From positions 1-61,385 of the forward strand of contig JACYLN010000108.1 in assembly GCA_015272515.1 (NCBI GenBank): a stretch of DNA of 61,385 nucleotides. The letters are read 5' to 3'. Made by a program: the position numbers and the translations under genes. The stretch comes from Leptolyngbyaceae cyanobacterium C42_A2020_001. Lineage in GTDB: Bacteria > Cyanobacteriota > Cyanobacteriia > Leptolyngbyales > Leptolyngbyaceae. Each line of letters begins with the position of its first letter. Within the stretch, counting starts at the first letter, position 1. Under the pieces are notes generated by a model, which ran no database searches, was not told where the DNA came from, and saw only the letters and a list, made by a program, of their open reading frames with translations. Below are positions 1-10,865 of the stretch, piece after piece.

Positions 1-117
1 GGCAGGTGAGGGAGATAGAAGAGATATTCAAAATTCTCTAACTTCTCAATCTTCAATCTTCAAACATTTCCCCCTCGTTCATCCTCCTCACCTTCTCTAT
101 CCCCTAACTCCCTATCT

Positions 118-1506
<1,389 letters not shown>

Positions 1507-1638
1507 TCATACAACACAGCTTGATTGCATCATGCTCAGTTCCTGGCAATCGACTCTTATCACTGAGGTATCATCAATAGGTTGTAAACTGAAACTTCTT
1601 GCTGATCCCCACGATTGAGTTTTCAAGCGCTTGCTGCT

Positions 1639-2943
1639 ATGAACTGGAATTTTGTTTGGAAAAAAGGTCTTCTCTTTGCCCTGCTAGGGTTTGTGCTGAG
1701 CTGGCTGGTGAGCTGTGGCAGTGCTCCCAGCTCCAACAGTGGACAGTCAACGACGGCTGGTGGCAAACAAGAAATTGAATTTTGGACGATGCAGCTTCAG
1801 CCAGAATTCACCGATTACTTCAACAAATTGATCGCGAAGTTTGAGCAGGAAAATCCCACCTTTAAAGTACGCTGGGTGGATGTGCCCTGGGCAGACATGG
1901 AACGCAAGATTTTGACAGCCGTTTCGGCAAAAACCGCTCCAGACGTGGTGAATTTGAATCCAGGGTTTGCGTCCCAACTGGCAGAGCGGAATGCCTGGAT
2001 GGAATTGGACTCGAAAGTCTCAGCCAGCGATCGCCAGCTTTATTTGCCTAACATTTGGAAAGCCAGCACCCTGAATGACAAAACCTTTGGGCTGCCCTGG
2101 TATCTCACTACTCGCGTTGCCATCTACAACACCAACATCTTCCAGCAAGCAGGCATCACCAAGCCGCCCGCCACCTATGCCGAACTGGCAACAGTTGCCA
2201 AACAAATTAAGGATAAAACCGGGAAATATGCCTTTTTTGCTACCGTCGTTCCAGAAGATTCGGGTGAGGTGATGGAGTCCTTTGTGCAGATGGGGGTACA
2301 GTTGGTAGATGCCAATGGCAAAGCAGCATTCAATACGCCTCAGGGTAAAGCAGCGTTTCAGTACTGGGTGGATATGTACAAGAATGGGCTGCTGCCAAAA
2401 GAGGTGCTAACGGAAGGACACCGACACGCGATCGATCTTTACCAGCGAGGTGACACGGCAATCCTGGCATCCGGGGCAGAGTTCCTTAATAACATCACCA
2501 CCAACGCCCCAACGATCGCCAAAGCCTCCTCTTCTGCGGCTCAAATTACGGGCGAAACGGGCAAGAAGAACGTGGCAGTGATGAACCTGGTGATTCCTAA
2601 AGATACGGATGTGCCTGAAGGAGCTTTAAAATTTGCGCTCTACGTCACCAACGATACCAATCAACTTCAGTTTGCCAAAGATGCCAACGTCCTCCCCTCA
2701 ACCATTAACGCCTTGAAAGACCCTTATTTCAGTACTACTCCTGCCACAGCAACTCCGGTTGATCAAGCTAGAGTCATTAGCGCCAAGCAAATGCAAGATG
2801 CCGAAGTGCTTGTACCCGCGATGAAAAACGTGAAAAAGCTGCAAAAAGCCATCTACAGCAATTTGCAGGCTGCCATGTTGGGGCAAAAGAGTGTTGATCA
2901 GGCAGTGAATGACGCGGCAAACGAGTGGAATAGCCTGTCTTGA
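1639..2943 (+). CDS. Sugar ABC transporter substrate-binding lipoprotein
   Basis: This is a family 1 extracellular solute-binding protein (MalE/UgpB type) that would capture a sugar or oligosaccharide outside the inner membrane. A basic start, a hydrophobic stretch and a lipobox (LVSC, Cys about 26) indicate a lipid-anchored protein. The mature part begins with the typical IEFWTMQLQP strand and contains the YNTNIFQQAGI hinge segment. Length is about 434 aa. A TTG start at 1615 is possible, but the ATG at 1639 gives a normal signal peptide. No permease or ATPase gene adjoins it, so the membrane components must be encoded elsewhere. The substrate is not predictable from sequence. Confidence 0.88.
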   Translation: MNWNFVWKKGLLFALLGFVLSWLVSCGSAPSSNSGQSTTAGGKQEIEFWTMQLQPEFTDYFNKLIAKFEQENPTFKVRWVDVPWADMERKILTAVSAKTAPDVVNLNPGFASQLAERNAWMELDSKVSASDRQLYLPNIWKASTLNDKTFGLPWYLTTRVAIYNTNIFQQAGITKPPATYAELATVAKQIKDKTGKYAFFATVVPEDSGEVMESFVQMGVQLVDANGKAAFNTPQGKAAFQYWVDMYKNGLLPKEVLTEGHRHAIDLYQRGDTAILASGAEFLNNITTNAPTIAKASSSAAQITGETGKKNVAVMNLVIPKDTDVPEGALKFALYVTNDTNQLQFAKDANVLPSTINALKDPYFSTTPATATPVDQARVISAKQMQDAEVLVPAMKNVKKLQKAIYSNLQAAMLGQKSVDQAVNDAANEWNSLS

Positions 2944-2966
2944 ATTCAAAAAATCATTTCTCCAAA

Positions 2967-2997
2967 AACCTCCGACTTTTTAGAGAGGTCGGAGGTT
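2967..2997. terminator. Convergent hairpin terminator
   Basis: A perfect 10-bp stem (AACCTCCGAC / GTCGGAGGTT) with an 11-nt loop sits between the converging ends of the solute-binding protein gene and the C39-like gene. It lacks a long U-run on either strand, but the placement fits a bidirectional terminator. Confidence 0.6.
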
Positions 2998-3009
2998 CAA
3001 ACTCCAGAG

Positions 3010-3783
3010 TTAGCTCAATCCTGTAGGTTTGCCATCGATCGCAGTAATCAAGCGTCCCCATCCAGTTTTGGGGCCATCCACTAACCAGCGGCGATCCAAC
3101 GTCGGATTAACTGGATACTCCACATTCCGTCCATTCGTGTTGGTGTAAGTAAAACCAGCTCCCCACGGATCGTTGGAATAAAAAACTCCTTTGGCTTTGT
3201 CCATCCCGGTGATCACGATGATATGACCACCACCAGAAGGAGCTGCAACCGGACCATGATGCAATACCCCAATCACGATGGGATAACCCAACTCCAGCGA
3301 CTTCTCCAAATCAGTAAAGTCCAGGTTTTGGCGATAAGCCGAATCGACCCCAAAACGTTTGTAAGCAGCGGTGTGAACAGTCCAGTCAGTAGAGTCGCCG
3401 TAGGGTTTGACGTGTTTCTGGAAGTAATCATCATCTGAGGCAACGCTTCCCGGCTTCAGAAAGTTGAGCACCATTGCATGGCTGCTGGTTGAACACGTCC
3501 GCCACCACTGCTCTTGGTTATCCCGTTGAGAATAGTAGGGAACTTTCAAGTTAATTTGTTTAGACTCTCCCTCACAGTCAATGTCATCTCCCCATACCAT
3601 CCAGGTTTGATAACCACCGATCTTATCGTTGAAAGTTACTTTTTGATGCCCATTCGCAGCATACTCCCAACGAATAATGTCATAGGTTCCTGGCTTTAGT
3701 TCAGCCTTGAACTGGGGTAGCAGGTTTTTGGCGGCAGCGGTGGATTGCTTTAAGATTGTAGATCTAAGAATTTTAGCGTGCAT
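3010..3783 (-). CDS. C39-like cysteine peptidase domain protein
   Basis: The C-terminal half resembles peptidase_C39-like/papain-fold domains. It has a 'LKVPYYSQRDN' entry strand, a Cys-Ser/Thr nucleophile region (WRTCSTSSHAMV), a later GGHIIVITGMD segment with the catalytic-type His, and NDPWG with the Asn/Asp. The N-terminal part has a beta segment that may bind the substrate or cell wall. No clear signal peptide is visible. I prefer the ATG at 3783 (about 257 aa). A GTG at 3918 would add 45 residues without evident similarity. Family members process peptides or are secreted hydrolases; the target here is unknown. Confidence 0.65.
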   Translation of the reverse strand: MHAKILRSTILKQSTAAAKNLLPQFKAELKPGTYDIIRWEYAANGHQKVTFNDKIGGYQTWMVWGDDIDCEGESKQINLKVPYYSQRDNQEQWWRTCSTSSHAMVLNFLKPGSVASDDDYFQKHVKPYGDSTDWTVHTAAYKRFGVDSAYRQNLDFTDLEKSLELGYPIVIGVLHHGPVAAPSGGGHIIVITGMDKAKGVFYSNDPWGAGFTYTNTNGRNVEYPVNPTLDRRWLVDGPKTGWGRLITAIDGKPTGLS

Positions 3784-4167
3784 GGTCGATATTCCCTGAA
3801 ATGTTGAGTGCGAAAGGTAATTTCGAGCTTGCTTGAAACCCCCAATGCTGACAACGGTGTTGATGTTTAGCAACAGATTTGTTAACTTTTGCGTTCCATC
3901 AGATGGTTGCGATTGCACGGAAGGTCGGCTAAGAGTGGCTATTTCATGATTGACACAAACGCGAGAAAACTAACCTGAAGTTTTTCTTGCAGTCATTTGG
4001 GGTAATCACTAATGGAGATACAACAGGTCTGAGCAAATTTTGAGAATGGTTAATAGCTTAATTTGACATTCTCAAGCCAGATCTGCCCAGACATTTACAA
4101 TTTATTTAGGTCAATCATAAGTTAAACCCCGCCCAACTCGAAAACGAAAAGCTCTTCTAAGCGAGAA

Positions 4168-4617
4168 CTATGGATTTGGACGGGGTCTATTATCCAACTC
4201 AGATCCCGACTTTGAAGCTCCAGGACTGGGCATCCACCATGCGACAATGCTTGTAATGCCGCCCCAATAAAGCGCTTTGTCTTGATCTTCAACAGTCAAT
4301 TTGCCAATACAAAGACTCAACACAATAAACGTTAATCCAATCTGGACAAGCAACCGTAGCGATTCAATGCTTCTCCAGTGAAACGAGTTTTCGCCAAAAT
4401 TGGTTCCTCTATGAGGGTACGCAGACAAAGAGTAATGCTCTACTGCGGACTTCTCTGAATGATTCAAACTCAACTTATCAGATTTGAAGGTATCAATATG
4501 TGCAACCATGAGTAAACTTTCCTGTTTGTAATTGGGGGCTAAATTCAAAACAGTGACGATTTTTGGAACATCCAACCTTAGATTCAAACTGAGCAACGAT
4601 TTTCCAGAAAACTCCAA
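4168..4617 (-). CDS. Small membrane protein, conserved type, unknown function
   Basis: The predicted 149-aa protein has a polar N-terminal half and two hydrophobic segments near residues 88-108 and 118-130, followed by a short Pro/Ser-rich tail (WWMPSPGAS). The C-terminal part looks like a short two-helix membrane protein of the kind common in cyanobacteria. The N-terminal third is less convincing and translation could begin at an internal ATG. No pathway can be assigned. It stands alone between long non-coding stretches. Confidence 0.45.
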   Translation of the reverse strand: MEFSGKSLLSLNLRLDVPKIVTVLNLAPNYKQESLLMVAHIDTFKSDKLSLNHSEKSAVEHYSLSAYPHRGTNFGENSFHWRSIESLRLLVQIGLTFIVLSLCIGKLTVEDQDKALYWGGITSIVAWWMPSPGASKSGSELDNRPRPNP

Positions 4618-5138
4618 TCAATTCATCAAATCAAACTAGTAAATGCCAACAAGTGGATGAGGATTTGAATGAGATAGATTTTCATCTCAACAACAACACA
4701 GTTGGCAAGTACACCCACTGAAGATCTGTAATCAAGGGCAATTAGTGATTTGGATAATGCGTCTGGGATACTAATCCGAAGGGGGAATTCGGATTAGTTA
4801 AACAAATAGATTACAGACAGTTTGCTCTAACAAATGTGGGAACTTTGGGGGCTTGTTGTTCTCAACTAAACTCTGACACTGTTATTTTGACCTGACTGAT
4901 GCCATAACAGTGATACCGAAAAATCCAGATTTTTTTTCAGAAAACTGAAAACGTGGCTTATAAAAATTGGGAAATGAACCCTAAAACTCCATAAAAGGTC
5001 AGGTGAATTTCCAGTGAGTTCAGACTGGGGTAATCGTACCTTAAGCCTGGCGATCGCGTGTTCCAATTGGTCATGGTGCAACGGCAAGCGCACTGTATAC
5101 TCACTCCATAGACCGAATCATAGAAGGGAGCACAAACA
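4618..5138. other. Non-coding stretch with an 11-bp perfect stem-loop
   Basis: No credible gene is visible in these 520 bases. A perfect inverted repeat (ACTAATCCGAA at 4770-4780, TTCGGATTAGT at 4788-4798, 7-nt loop) lies about 160 bp upstream of the minus-strand small membrane protein gene. Neither strand has a U-run after the stem, so an operator or leader hairpin is likelier than a terminator. Confidence 0.4.
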
Positions 5139-6251
5139 TTGAATCAGGTTGAGGTGGCGATTATTGGAGCCGGAATGGCTGGCTTGACCTGTGCACAGGT
5201 GTTGCAGCAGGCAGGCTATGAAGTTGTCGTTTTGGAAAAGTCGCGGGGAGTGGGCGGACGATTGGCAACTCGGCGATCGCACGGTACACGCATCGATCAT
5301 GGCACTTGCTATCTATCCCCCAAAGCAGAACTTTTTCAGAACTTTATTACTGATCTGGTTCAGTTGGGGCTTGTTCACGTTTGGACGAATTGTGTACACA
5401 CCCTGTTCCCGGATGGGAGTTTACAACCTTCTTCCGAACAAATTCCTCGCTATGTCGCGGCGGATGGGATGAGCGCGATCGCCAAAGTTCTCACTCCTGG
5501 TTTGGATATTCGATTTAATCAGCGCGTGGTTGGGTTGGCTACGACTTCTAGCCAAACCTGGCAGCTTACAGTGGACGATACAACACCTGATAATACAGCA
5601 ACCGCTTCTAACCTTCTGGAAGCACAGGCAGTCGTTGTAACAGTGCCCGCACCGCAAGCCCTGGACCTGTTGGCACCGCTAGAAGGTACCGCTTTATCTG
5701 AGCAATTTATTCGCCAATTACAAACGGTAGAATTTGCACCTTGTATTGCAGTAATGGCAGGGTATCCAGCGGATTGTTTGCAGAAATGGCAAGCTGCCTA
5801 TGCCGATGTGAAGGCGATCGGCTCACAGCAGCATCCTCTAGCATGGATTGGGTTAGACAGCAGCAAGCGCCGTTCCGCTAGCCAGCCTGTGTTTGTCATT
5901 CAAAGTACGGCTGATTTTGCTCAACCGCTTCTTAATGCAACCGATCTAATACCCGTTGGGCGATCGCTGCTACAAGCCGCCGCTGATTTGCTGGCTCCCT
6001 GGTTGGCAACTCCAGACTGGTTGCAAGTCCATCGCTGGCGATATGCCTTCGCTAGCAGTCCCTTACGCGAAAAGTACTTAACCGCCAACTCGCTCACGCC
6101 GCTGGTTTGCGCGGGAGATTGGTGTGGTGGAATACGGGCAGAAAGCGCCATGCTTTCTGGGTTAGAAGCGGCAAGTTATTTGAACCAGAAACTGAAAAAT
6201 CAAGCAATCGCACCAACTCAGTTTTGGCACGCGATCGCTTCACTAAAATGA
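5139..6251 (+). CDS. FAD-dependent amine-oxidase-like (renalase-type) oxidoreductase
   Basis: The N-terminus holds a Rossmann dinucleotide-binding motif (AIIGAGMAGL, residues 7-16) followed by the EKSRGVGGRLATRR segment typical of renalase-like NAD(P)/FAD proteins. The C-terminus has the matching FAD-contact region (VCAGDWCGGIRAESAMLSGL). Length is 370 aa. The start is TTG at 5139, because no ATG or GTG precedes the FAD motif in frame and a good ribosome-binding sequence (AGAAGGGAG) ends 8 nt upstream. The substrate is unknown; family members oxidise small amines or dihydropyridine-type compounds. It converges on the small basic protein gene. Confidence 0.85.
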   Translation: MNQVEVAIIGAGMAGLTCAQVLQQAGYEVVVLEKSRGVGGRLATRRSHGTRIDHGTCYLSPKAELFQNFITDLVQLGLVHVWTNCVHTLFPDGSLQPSSEQIPRYVAADGMSAIAKVLTPGLDIRFNQRVVGLATTSSQTWQLTVDDTTPDNTATASNLLEAQAVVVTVPAPQALDLLAPLEGTALSEQFIRQLQTVEFAPCIAVMAGYPADCLQKWQAAYADVKAIGSQQHPLAWIGLDSSKRRSASQPVFVIQSTADFAQPLLNATDLIPVGRSLLQAAADLLAPWLATPDWLQVHRWRYAFASSPLREKYLTANSLTPLVCAGDWCGGIRAESAMLSGLEAASYLNQKLKNQAIAPTQFWHAIASLK

Positions 6252-6258
6252 CACCAAA

Positions 6259-6287
6259 ACTCCCTCAAAAACTCGTTCTGAGGGAGT
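6259..6287. terminator. Convergent stem-loop terminator
   Basis: A 9-bp stem (ACTCCCTCA / TGAGGGAGT) with an 11-nt loop lies between the FAD oxidoreductase gene and the minus-strand small gene. On the minus strand the stem is followed by TTTT, so it fits best as the terminator of the small basic protein gene. Confidence 0.55.
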
Positions 6288-6315
6288 CTAATAACTGAAA
6301 TAACAGAAAGAGAAT

Positions 6316-6504
6316 TTAGGAGAGATCGACTGCTCCAGCATCCGTTTGCTCAACCGCTCCCTGGTCTTGATCATCCTCAGCGCGGTTACCACCAAACGTC
6401 CGTCGTCTTCCCATGCGACCGCCACTTGTTCTCTTACGGAACTTACGGGCATATGCCTGATTACGCAAAGCTTTTTCTTTCTTTTGGTTTCGGCGTTTAG
6501 CCAT
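6316..6504 (-). CDS. Small, highly basic conserved cyanobacterial protein
   Basis: The product is 62 residues. The first two thirds are rich in Lys and Arg (MAKRRNQKKEK start, then a GRRR segment) and the tail is acidic (AEDDQDQ). Such charge distribution suggests RNA or ribosome contact, but this is inference. The ATG at 6504 has a good ribosome-binding site (AAGGGG) 5 nt upstream. An 8-residue extension to 6528 is unlikely. I recognise the type as a conserved short cyanobacterial protein but know no assigned function. Confidence 0.7.
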   Translation of the reverse strand: MAKRRNQKKEKALRNQAYARKFRKRTSGGRMGRRRTFGGNRAEDDQDQGAVEQTDAGAVDLS

Positions 6505-6640
6505 GTTTACCCCTTGTGAAACAGCCAAATTCGACCAATTAAACCCGCTTACCGGATCTTTATCCGGATGATTCAGGTTCCTTTCAAAAAATAGTCAGAA
6601 GATTACTTTAACATACTCTTCTCAGTCGGTTCCTTACTCA

Positions 6641-8059
6641 TTACGGTTTCAGATCCTGAATCAGCGTTGCCGCCAGCCGGATCGCTTCATCGGGGGTCGA
6701 AATTTTGCCTTCAGCACGTGCCAATTGAATGGCGGCAAGTAACCGACCAATGATGGGACCAGCAGAAAGTTGAAGATTCGCCATCAAGTCTTGCCCGGTG
6801 ACTAGAGCAGCCGAATGGGCAACCGGATCGTTAGGAGTCAGGAAGCGTTCAATTAGCGGAGCGATCGCCGTTAGTGATGCTCCCGATGCCAGCGCTAATA
6901 CAGCAACGGCTGGAAAAACTACACCAACTCCTTGAAAAAAGAAGTACTGATCTCGTAGAGACAGATTCAACATGCCAACAGAGTTTATAGCTTCATTTTC
7001 GGTTGCCACACTGTTCTTTGCTGTCCCACAAAGTTGTGGGCAAAAGCGCAAGACAATGCTGACCGATTGAATTTCAGTACGGCTGTATTTCAAACGTCTC
7101 AATTGACCTTCGGCAATGGCAGGATCATGCGACATTAAACACGCCAATTTGGCAGTAATCAGCCAATTGCGGGCAGAACCAGACGCTTTTTGTTCCCGAT
7201 TTGGGGAGTGTGAACAACTCGTCGCATCAAGCTGATCAGTAGACGTAGCCCGATTTTGGCTCAGCAACCATTGGGCAAACGTTGGTTGGGTTTCTTGCAA
7301 CAGAATCATAGTTCGGTCGATCGCGGCTAGCAGTTCCAAACTGGCGGCTGTAGCATCGGGTAACCAGTAGTGCAATAACCTGTCCTGCCAGGCTTGAACG
7401 AGCCAGGTTGTACCTTTCTCAGTACTGAGTAAATAATTCAGTTCAGATTGAATACGCTCGGCGGCAATACGTTGTAGCGATGGCGCGAGGGTTCGAATTA
7501 CCGCCTGCGTTTTTGGTTCTAAACGAAACCCCAGTTGAGCTGCTTGCCGATATGCCCGCAACAGTCGTAAAGGGTCTTCCTCCAAATTTTCTGGAGACAC
7601 CATACGAAGGATGCGATTTTCTAAATCGGCGCAGCCCTGGAGGGGATCGACAAATCGATCCAGTTGGGGATTGTAGGCGATCGCGTTCACAGTAAAATCC
7701 CGTCGGCGCAAATCCGCTTCCAAAGTTGATCCTACCTGTTGGGCAAAATCAGCCGTTCCCTGCGGAAATACCACCCGCGCAATTTGGCGTTCGGCATCGA
7801 GCAACACGAAGCCAGCTTTGTAGTGTCGGGCAATGCTACGCGCCGTATCCACCACACCTTCTGGCAAGACAAAATCTAAATCCAAATACTCACTGGATCT
7901 GCCTAAAAGCGCATCTCGAACGCTACCACCCACTAAAAACGCAGAATGGGGTAACCAATCCAGACTGAAAGGCCAACTCTGGGGCGATAAAGCAGACAAT
8001 TCTGTGGATACCGTTTTTTGAAGATCCAACCCGTGAAGTAGTTCTGTTAATTCCAACAA
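6641..8059 (-). CDS. cca: tRNA nucleotidyltransferase (CCA- or A-adding)
   Basis: A class II nucleotidyltransferase that adds 3'-terminal CCA residues, or one part of them, to tRNAs. The head domain has GGSVRD (44-49), the catalytic pair D60/D62 in YLDLDF, and RRRDFTVNA (118-126). The EEDPLRLLRAYRQAAQLGF segment belongs to the nucleotide-selecting neck. The 472-aa length includes a poorly conserved insert around residues 270-300. Some bacteria split this activity between CC-adding and A-adding enzymes, and the sequence alone does not settle which this is. It is transcribed alone. Confidence 0.92.
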   Translation of the reverse strand: MLELTELLHGLDLQKTVSTELSALSPQSWPFSLDWLPHSAFLVGGSVRDALLGRSSEYLDLDFVLPEGVVDTARSIARHYKAGFVLLDAERQIARVVFPQGTADFAQQVGSTLEADLRRRDFTVNAIAYNPQLDRFVDPLQGCADLENRILRMVSPENLEEDPLRLLRAYRQAAQLGFRLEPKTQAVIRTLAPSLQRIAAERIQSELNYLLSTEKGTTWLVQAWQDRLLHYWLPDATAASLELLAAIDRTMILLQETQPTFAQWLLSQNRATSTDQLDATSCSHSPNREQKASGSARNWLITAKLACLMSHDPAIAEGQLRRLKYSRTEIQSVSIVLRFCPQLCGTAKNSVATENEAINSVGMLNLSLRDQYFFFQGVGVVFPAVAVLALASGASLTAIAPLIERFLTPNDPVAHSAALVTGQDLMANLQLSAGPIIGRLLAAIQLARAEGKISTPDEAIRLAATLIQDLKP

Positions 8060-8304
8060 TGACTCTGATCCTAACGATGCAACTGATTAAGTAAAACTCA
8101 TTCAGCAGAAGTTATGTCGATACTGAATGGAGAAGAGGGGCGATCGCAAGGGTATCTCTAATGATTCTTGCCAGTTGTCACGAAACTCAACCTGCGAGCT
8201 AGTGAAATAATCCCATCGCCTAAGTTAAGCTAACAGAAAATCAACTCATTTCCCGACTCACTACCGTCGAGTTTAGCGTTCAACACGCAGAGAGAGATTA
8301 GTGT

Positions 8305-8553
8305 ATGTGTATCTGTGTGAACTGTAAATATGTGGATCGCTGCACCACCTATCACGCAGTCGAAGCTCAACATCAGCAGCCCCACCTCACTGAGACACCC
8401 AGCTTCGAGGCAACCGAACCCACGATCAACGTTAACATCCGCAATCAGGGCGAGATTATTGAGATGGAATGGGATGTAGTGGGTTGTGAGAGCTTTACGG
8501 CTGATATGGGTAAATGGTCTCGTCTACGTCCTGGAGAACTAGTACCAACGTAG
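8305..8553 (+). CDS. ycf34: Ycf34 family protein
   Basis: The 82-aa product matches the Ycf34 family of cyanobacteria and plastids. It begins with the Cys-rich MCICVNCKYVDRC block (Cys 2, 4, 7, 13) and has conserved His residues just after. In Synechocystis, Ycf34 has been described as an iron-sulfur protein linked to photosynthetic electron transport. The WDVVGCESFTADMG segment near the C-terminus supplies a further Cys. The start codon and length match the family. It is divergent from cca. Confidence 0.93.
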   Translation: MCICVNCKYVDRCTTYHAVEAQHQQPHLTETPSFEATEPTINVNIRNQGEIIEMEWDVVGCESFTADMGKWSRLRPGELVPT

Positions 8554-8754
8554 CCAGAAGCGTGGGGGTGCTGTGAGTGGCAGCAATGCCCGGAGATTTG
8601 CTACTGCGAAATGTTGTAGTGCTAAGTTAGGAAAATTTATTGGTGCGATCGTTGCATTCTCAAACTGAAAGGGAACTCTGAATGTGGCAGGGTGCCGAGA
8701 CAACAGGGTGTGGCAGAACAATAAATTGCCAATTCACTGACTTGGAGTTTGGGC

Positions 8755-9093
8755 ATGACGAGCGATCGCAATTTTCGGGTAATTCAGCCAGAAGGGATTT
8801 TATCAGCATCAGTTGCCAAGCAAATGCTGCAACAGTTCGAGGAATCCCAGAAAGAAGGGATCAAACTGTTACTGATTGATCTGCAAAACGTTGCCATGAT
8901 TGACAGTTTCGGGTTGGGAATTATTGTTTCAATCCACAGCAAACTTAAGCTTGCAGGTGGCAAACTTTACCTCTGCGGGCTTCAAAAACAAGCACGATTC
9001 TTGTTTGATATTTCAGCTCTCGATCGCATGTTTGATATCCTGCCCGATCACCAAGCCTTTTATCAGGCGATTCAGGAGAACAGCCTGGTTTAG
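8755..9093 (+). CDS. STAS-domain anti-sigma factor antagonist
   Basis: A single STAS domain of 112 aa fills the protein. The IDSFGLGII helix start holds the serine that, in SpoIIAA/RsbV-type antagonists, is phosphorylated by a partner-switching kinase. No anti-sigma kinase or PP2C phosphatase gene adjoins it, so its partners lie elsewhere. ATG at 8755 follows a GGAG motif; a TTG two codons upstream is less likely. The gene converges tightly (5 bp) on the Get3-type ATPase gene. Confidence 0.88.
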   Translation: MTSDRNFRVIQPEGILSASVAKQMLQQFEESQKEGIKLLLIDLQNVAMIDSFGLGIIVSIHSKLKLAGGKLYLCGLQKQARFLFDISALDRMFDILPDHQAFYQAIQENSLV

Positions 9094-9098
9094 GCGTT

Positions 9099-10274
9099 TC
9101 AGGCAAACCGAATCTTGAGATAATCCTCCTCCATCTTGGCTCCCGCAGGCTGAAGCGCTGCCAGAGCTTGCGGCAGCACTAAATTGCGGCGATGGTTGCC
9201 AATCCGGATATTTAATTCGTCGCCAGTTTTGCTGAGTTCAATCTGGTGTTTGTCAATGCCGGGTAAATAGAGTTCCAGGCTGTATTGCTGTTGCTCTTGA
9301 ACGACTCGCAGCGTCGTTTCCTTGTAATAAACCTGAGCTGGATCTTCGCCTACTGGAAAGAGGGTTTCTTTGAGACGATCAAGGGCAGCCAGACCGCACA
9401 TTTCTTCAGCAAACAAGGGCACTTCTTTGATCGGAAGCGGTAGAAAATTATCGTGAATTTCTTGACGATGCTGCTGCTGCAACTCCTTCCACCGCTGGAA
9501 AAAGGGATCACTGACGGTTTCGGGAATGATGCGATTAGCGATCACCAGATCGGTGGCGACGTTGTACAGGCTGAGGTAAGCGTGGGCACGTAAAGATTCC
9601 TTGATCACCATCTTTTCTGGATTCATCACAAGCCGCACCGAGGTTTGAGTTGGATCAGTCAAAACTTTTTCTAACGCCTCGATCTGCTCATAGAACTCAT
9701 AGGGCGCATCCATCACCTCTTTATCGGGCAGAGAAAAACCTGCGATCGGGCGAAAGATGGGTTCCACTAGCGGACGCAATGCCACAGAAATGCCTTGAAA
9801 CGGCTTGTAGAAGCGGCGCATATACCACCCGCCAACTTCGGGCAAACTCAGGAGGCGCAGCGCGGTGCCAGTAGGGGCAGAGTCAATAATCAGAACATCA
9901 AATGTTCCCTCGTCGTAGTGGCGCTTCATCCGTACCAATCCGAAGATTTCATCCATGCCGGGAAGAATTGCCAACTCCTCCGCCTGAACGCCTTCTAATC
10001 CACGTGCCTGTAAAACCTGGGTGATGTAGCGTTTAACAGCGCCCCAATTCCCTTCTAACTCCATCAGTGCGTCTAGCTCAGCTCCCCATAAGTTGGGACG
10101 AACCAGTTTGGGTTCATGCCCCAGTTCCATGTCGAAACTATCTGCCAGGGAGTGGGCAGGGTCGGTGCTTAAGACCAGGGTGCGATACCCCAATTCGGCA
10201 CAGCGAAGACCAGTTGCGGCTGCAACGGAGGTTTTGCCCACGCCGCCTTTGCCTGTCATGAGAATCACACGCAT
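9099..10274 (-). CDS. Get3/ArsA-family ATPase with C-terminal alpha-crystallin-like domain
   Basis: The deviant P-loop GKGGVGKT (8-15), the [12 protein letters not shown] switch (about 36-47) and the [15 protein letters not shown] segment identify the ArsA/TRC40/Get3 family. The last 75 residues form a small-heat-shock-like beta domain ([18 protein letters not shown]). This combination is known from the Get3d group of plants and cyanobacteria. Those proteins resemble tail-anchored-protein targeting factors, though their client is not well established. Arsenite transport is unlikely because no arsB or regulatory partner is present. The ATG at 10274 gives the usual N-terminus. Confidence 0.9.
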   Translation of the reverse strand: MRVILMTGKGGVGKTSVAAATGLRCAELGYRTLVLSTDPAHSLADSFDMELGHEPKLVRPNLWGAELDALMELEGNWGAVKRYITQVLQARGLEGVQAEELAILPGMDEIFGLVRMKRHYDEGTFDVLIIDSAPTGTALRLLSLPEVGGWYMRRFYKPFQGISVALRPLVEPIFRPIAGFSLPDKEVMDAPYEFYEQIEALEKVLTDPTQTSVRLVMNPEKMVIKESLRAHAYLSLYNVATDLVIANRIIPETVSDPFFQRWKELQQQHRQEIHDNFLPLPIKEVPLFAEEMCGLAALDRLKETLFPVGEDPAQVYYKETTLRVVQEQQQYSLELYLPGIDKHQIELSKTGDELNIRIGNHRRNLVLPQALAALQPAGAKMEEDYLKIRFA

Positions 10275-10394
10275 GAGTGTTGAAGCCTTTTCTGAGAGGT
10301 GTTTACATTTTTTTACTTTACCATCGTGCTCAGGCTGAGTGTGGGTTTGCTGGTGTCAGTGTTTGAAAAATCTACTGAAGGTTGGCAGCGATCG

Positions 10395-10781
10395 CTACCG
10401 ATGCCCCTGTGAAAAATGCTGCTTCAACACATCCAACCAGGAGCAATGCCAGTAATCAACATGAGAAGTGATCAACCCCTCGTCATTTAGGGTTAATTCG
10501 CTCCAGCCTGGGATGGCAATGTGGGGTTTCCAGGGAAGCGGCGTATTCCAGCTTAGTGTCCAGTCACTACGGATTTGATTGCCGTTTTGTTGAATGTTAT
10601 GCACATCCATGTGGCAATTGAGGAACCAGGTTTGAATAAACACAATCATGGCTTGGTAGCGATCGCGCCCCCGAAACTGCGTCATCGGATCTTTAAAGTA
10701 CACATCCTCCGCATAGATCTCATAGGTTTGATCCTGCGGAAACCGAGCATAATCAGCCTGCAAAACTTCTAGAATATTCAT
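10395..10781 (-). CDS. DUF2358 family protein (NTF2-like fold)
   Basis: The 128-aa product has the DUF2358 pattern: an early DYARFPQDQTYEIYAEDVYF segment, F-RGRDRYQ, and a C-terminal HVDYWHCSWLDVL motif. These resemble SnoaL/NTF2-like cone folds that bind small ligands, but no substrate is known. The ATG at 10781 was chosen because the upstream in-frame extension is composed of low-complexity spacer sequence. It lies 84 bp downstream of the next minus-strand gene and may be cotranscribed with it. Confidence 0.75.
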   Translation of the reverse strand: MNILEVLQADYARFPQDQTYEIYAEDVYFKDPMTQFRGRDRYQAMIVFIQTWFLNCHMDVHNIQQNGNQIRSDWTLSWNTPLPWKPHIAIPGWSELTLNDEGLITSHVDYWHCSWLDVLKQHFSQGHR

Positions 10782-10865
10782 TCCTGTTTCCCAACTCCCA
10801 CTTTCCATTCCCGACTGCATCGGGCAGAAGGCACTGCCCCTCCGGTTCCCCATTCCCGCTGCCTT

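Noticed and set aside
4866-5093. A minus-strand frame of 75 codons between 4866 and 5093.
   Set aside because: No ribosome-binding site, no recognisable pattern and unusual composition; treated as non-coding.
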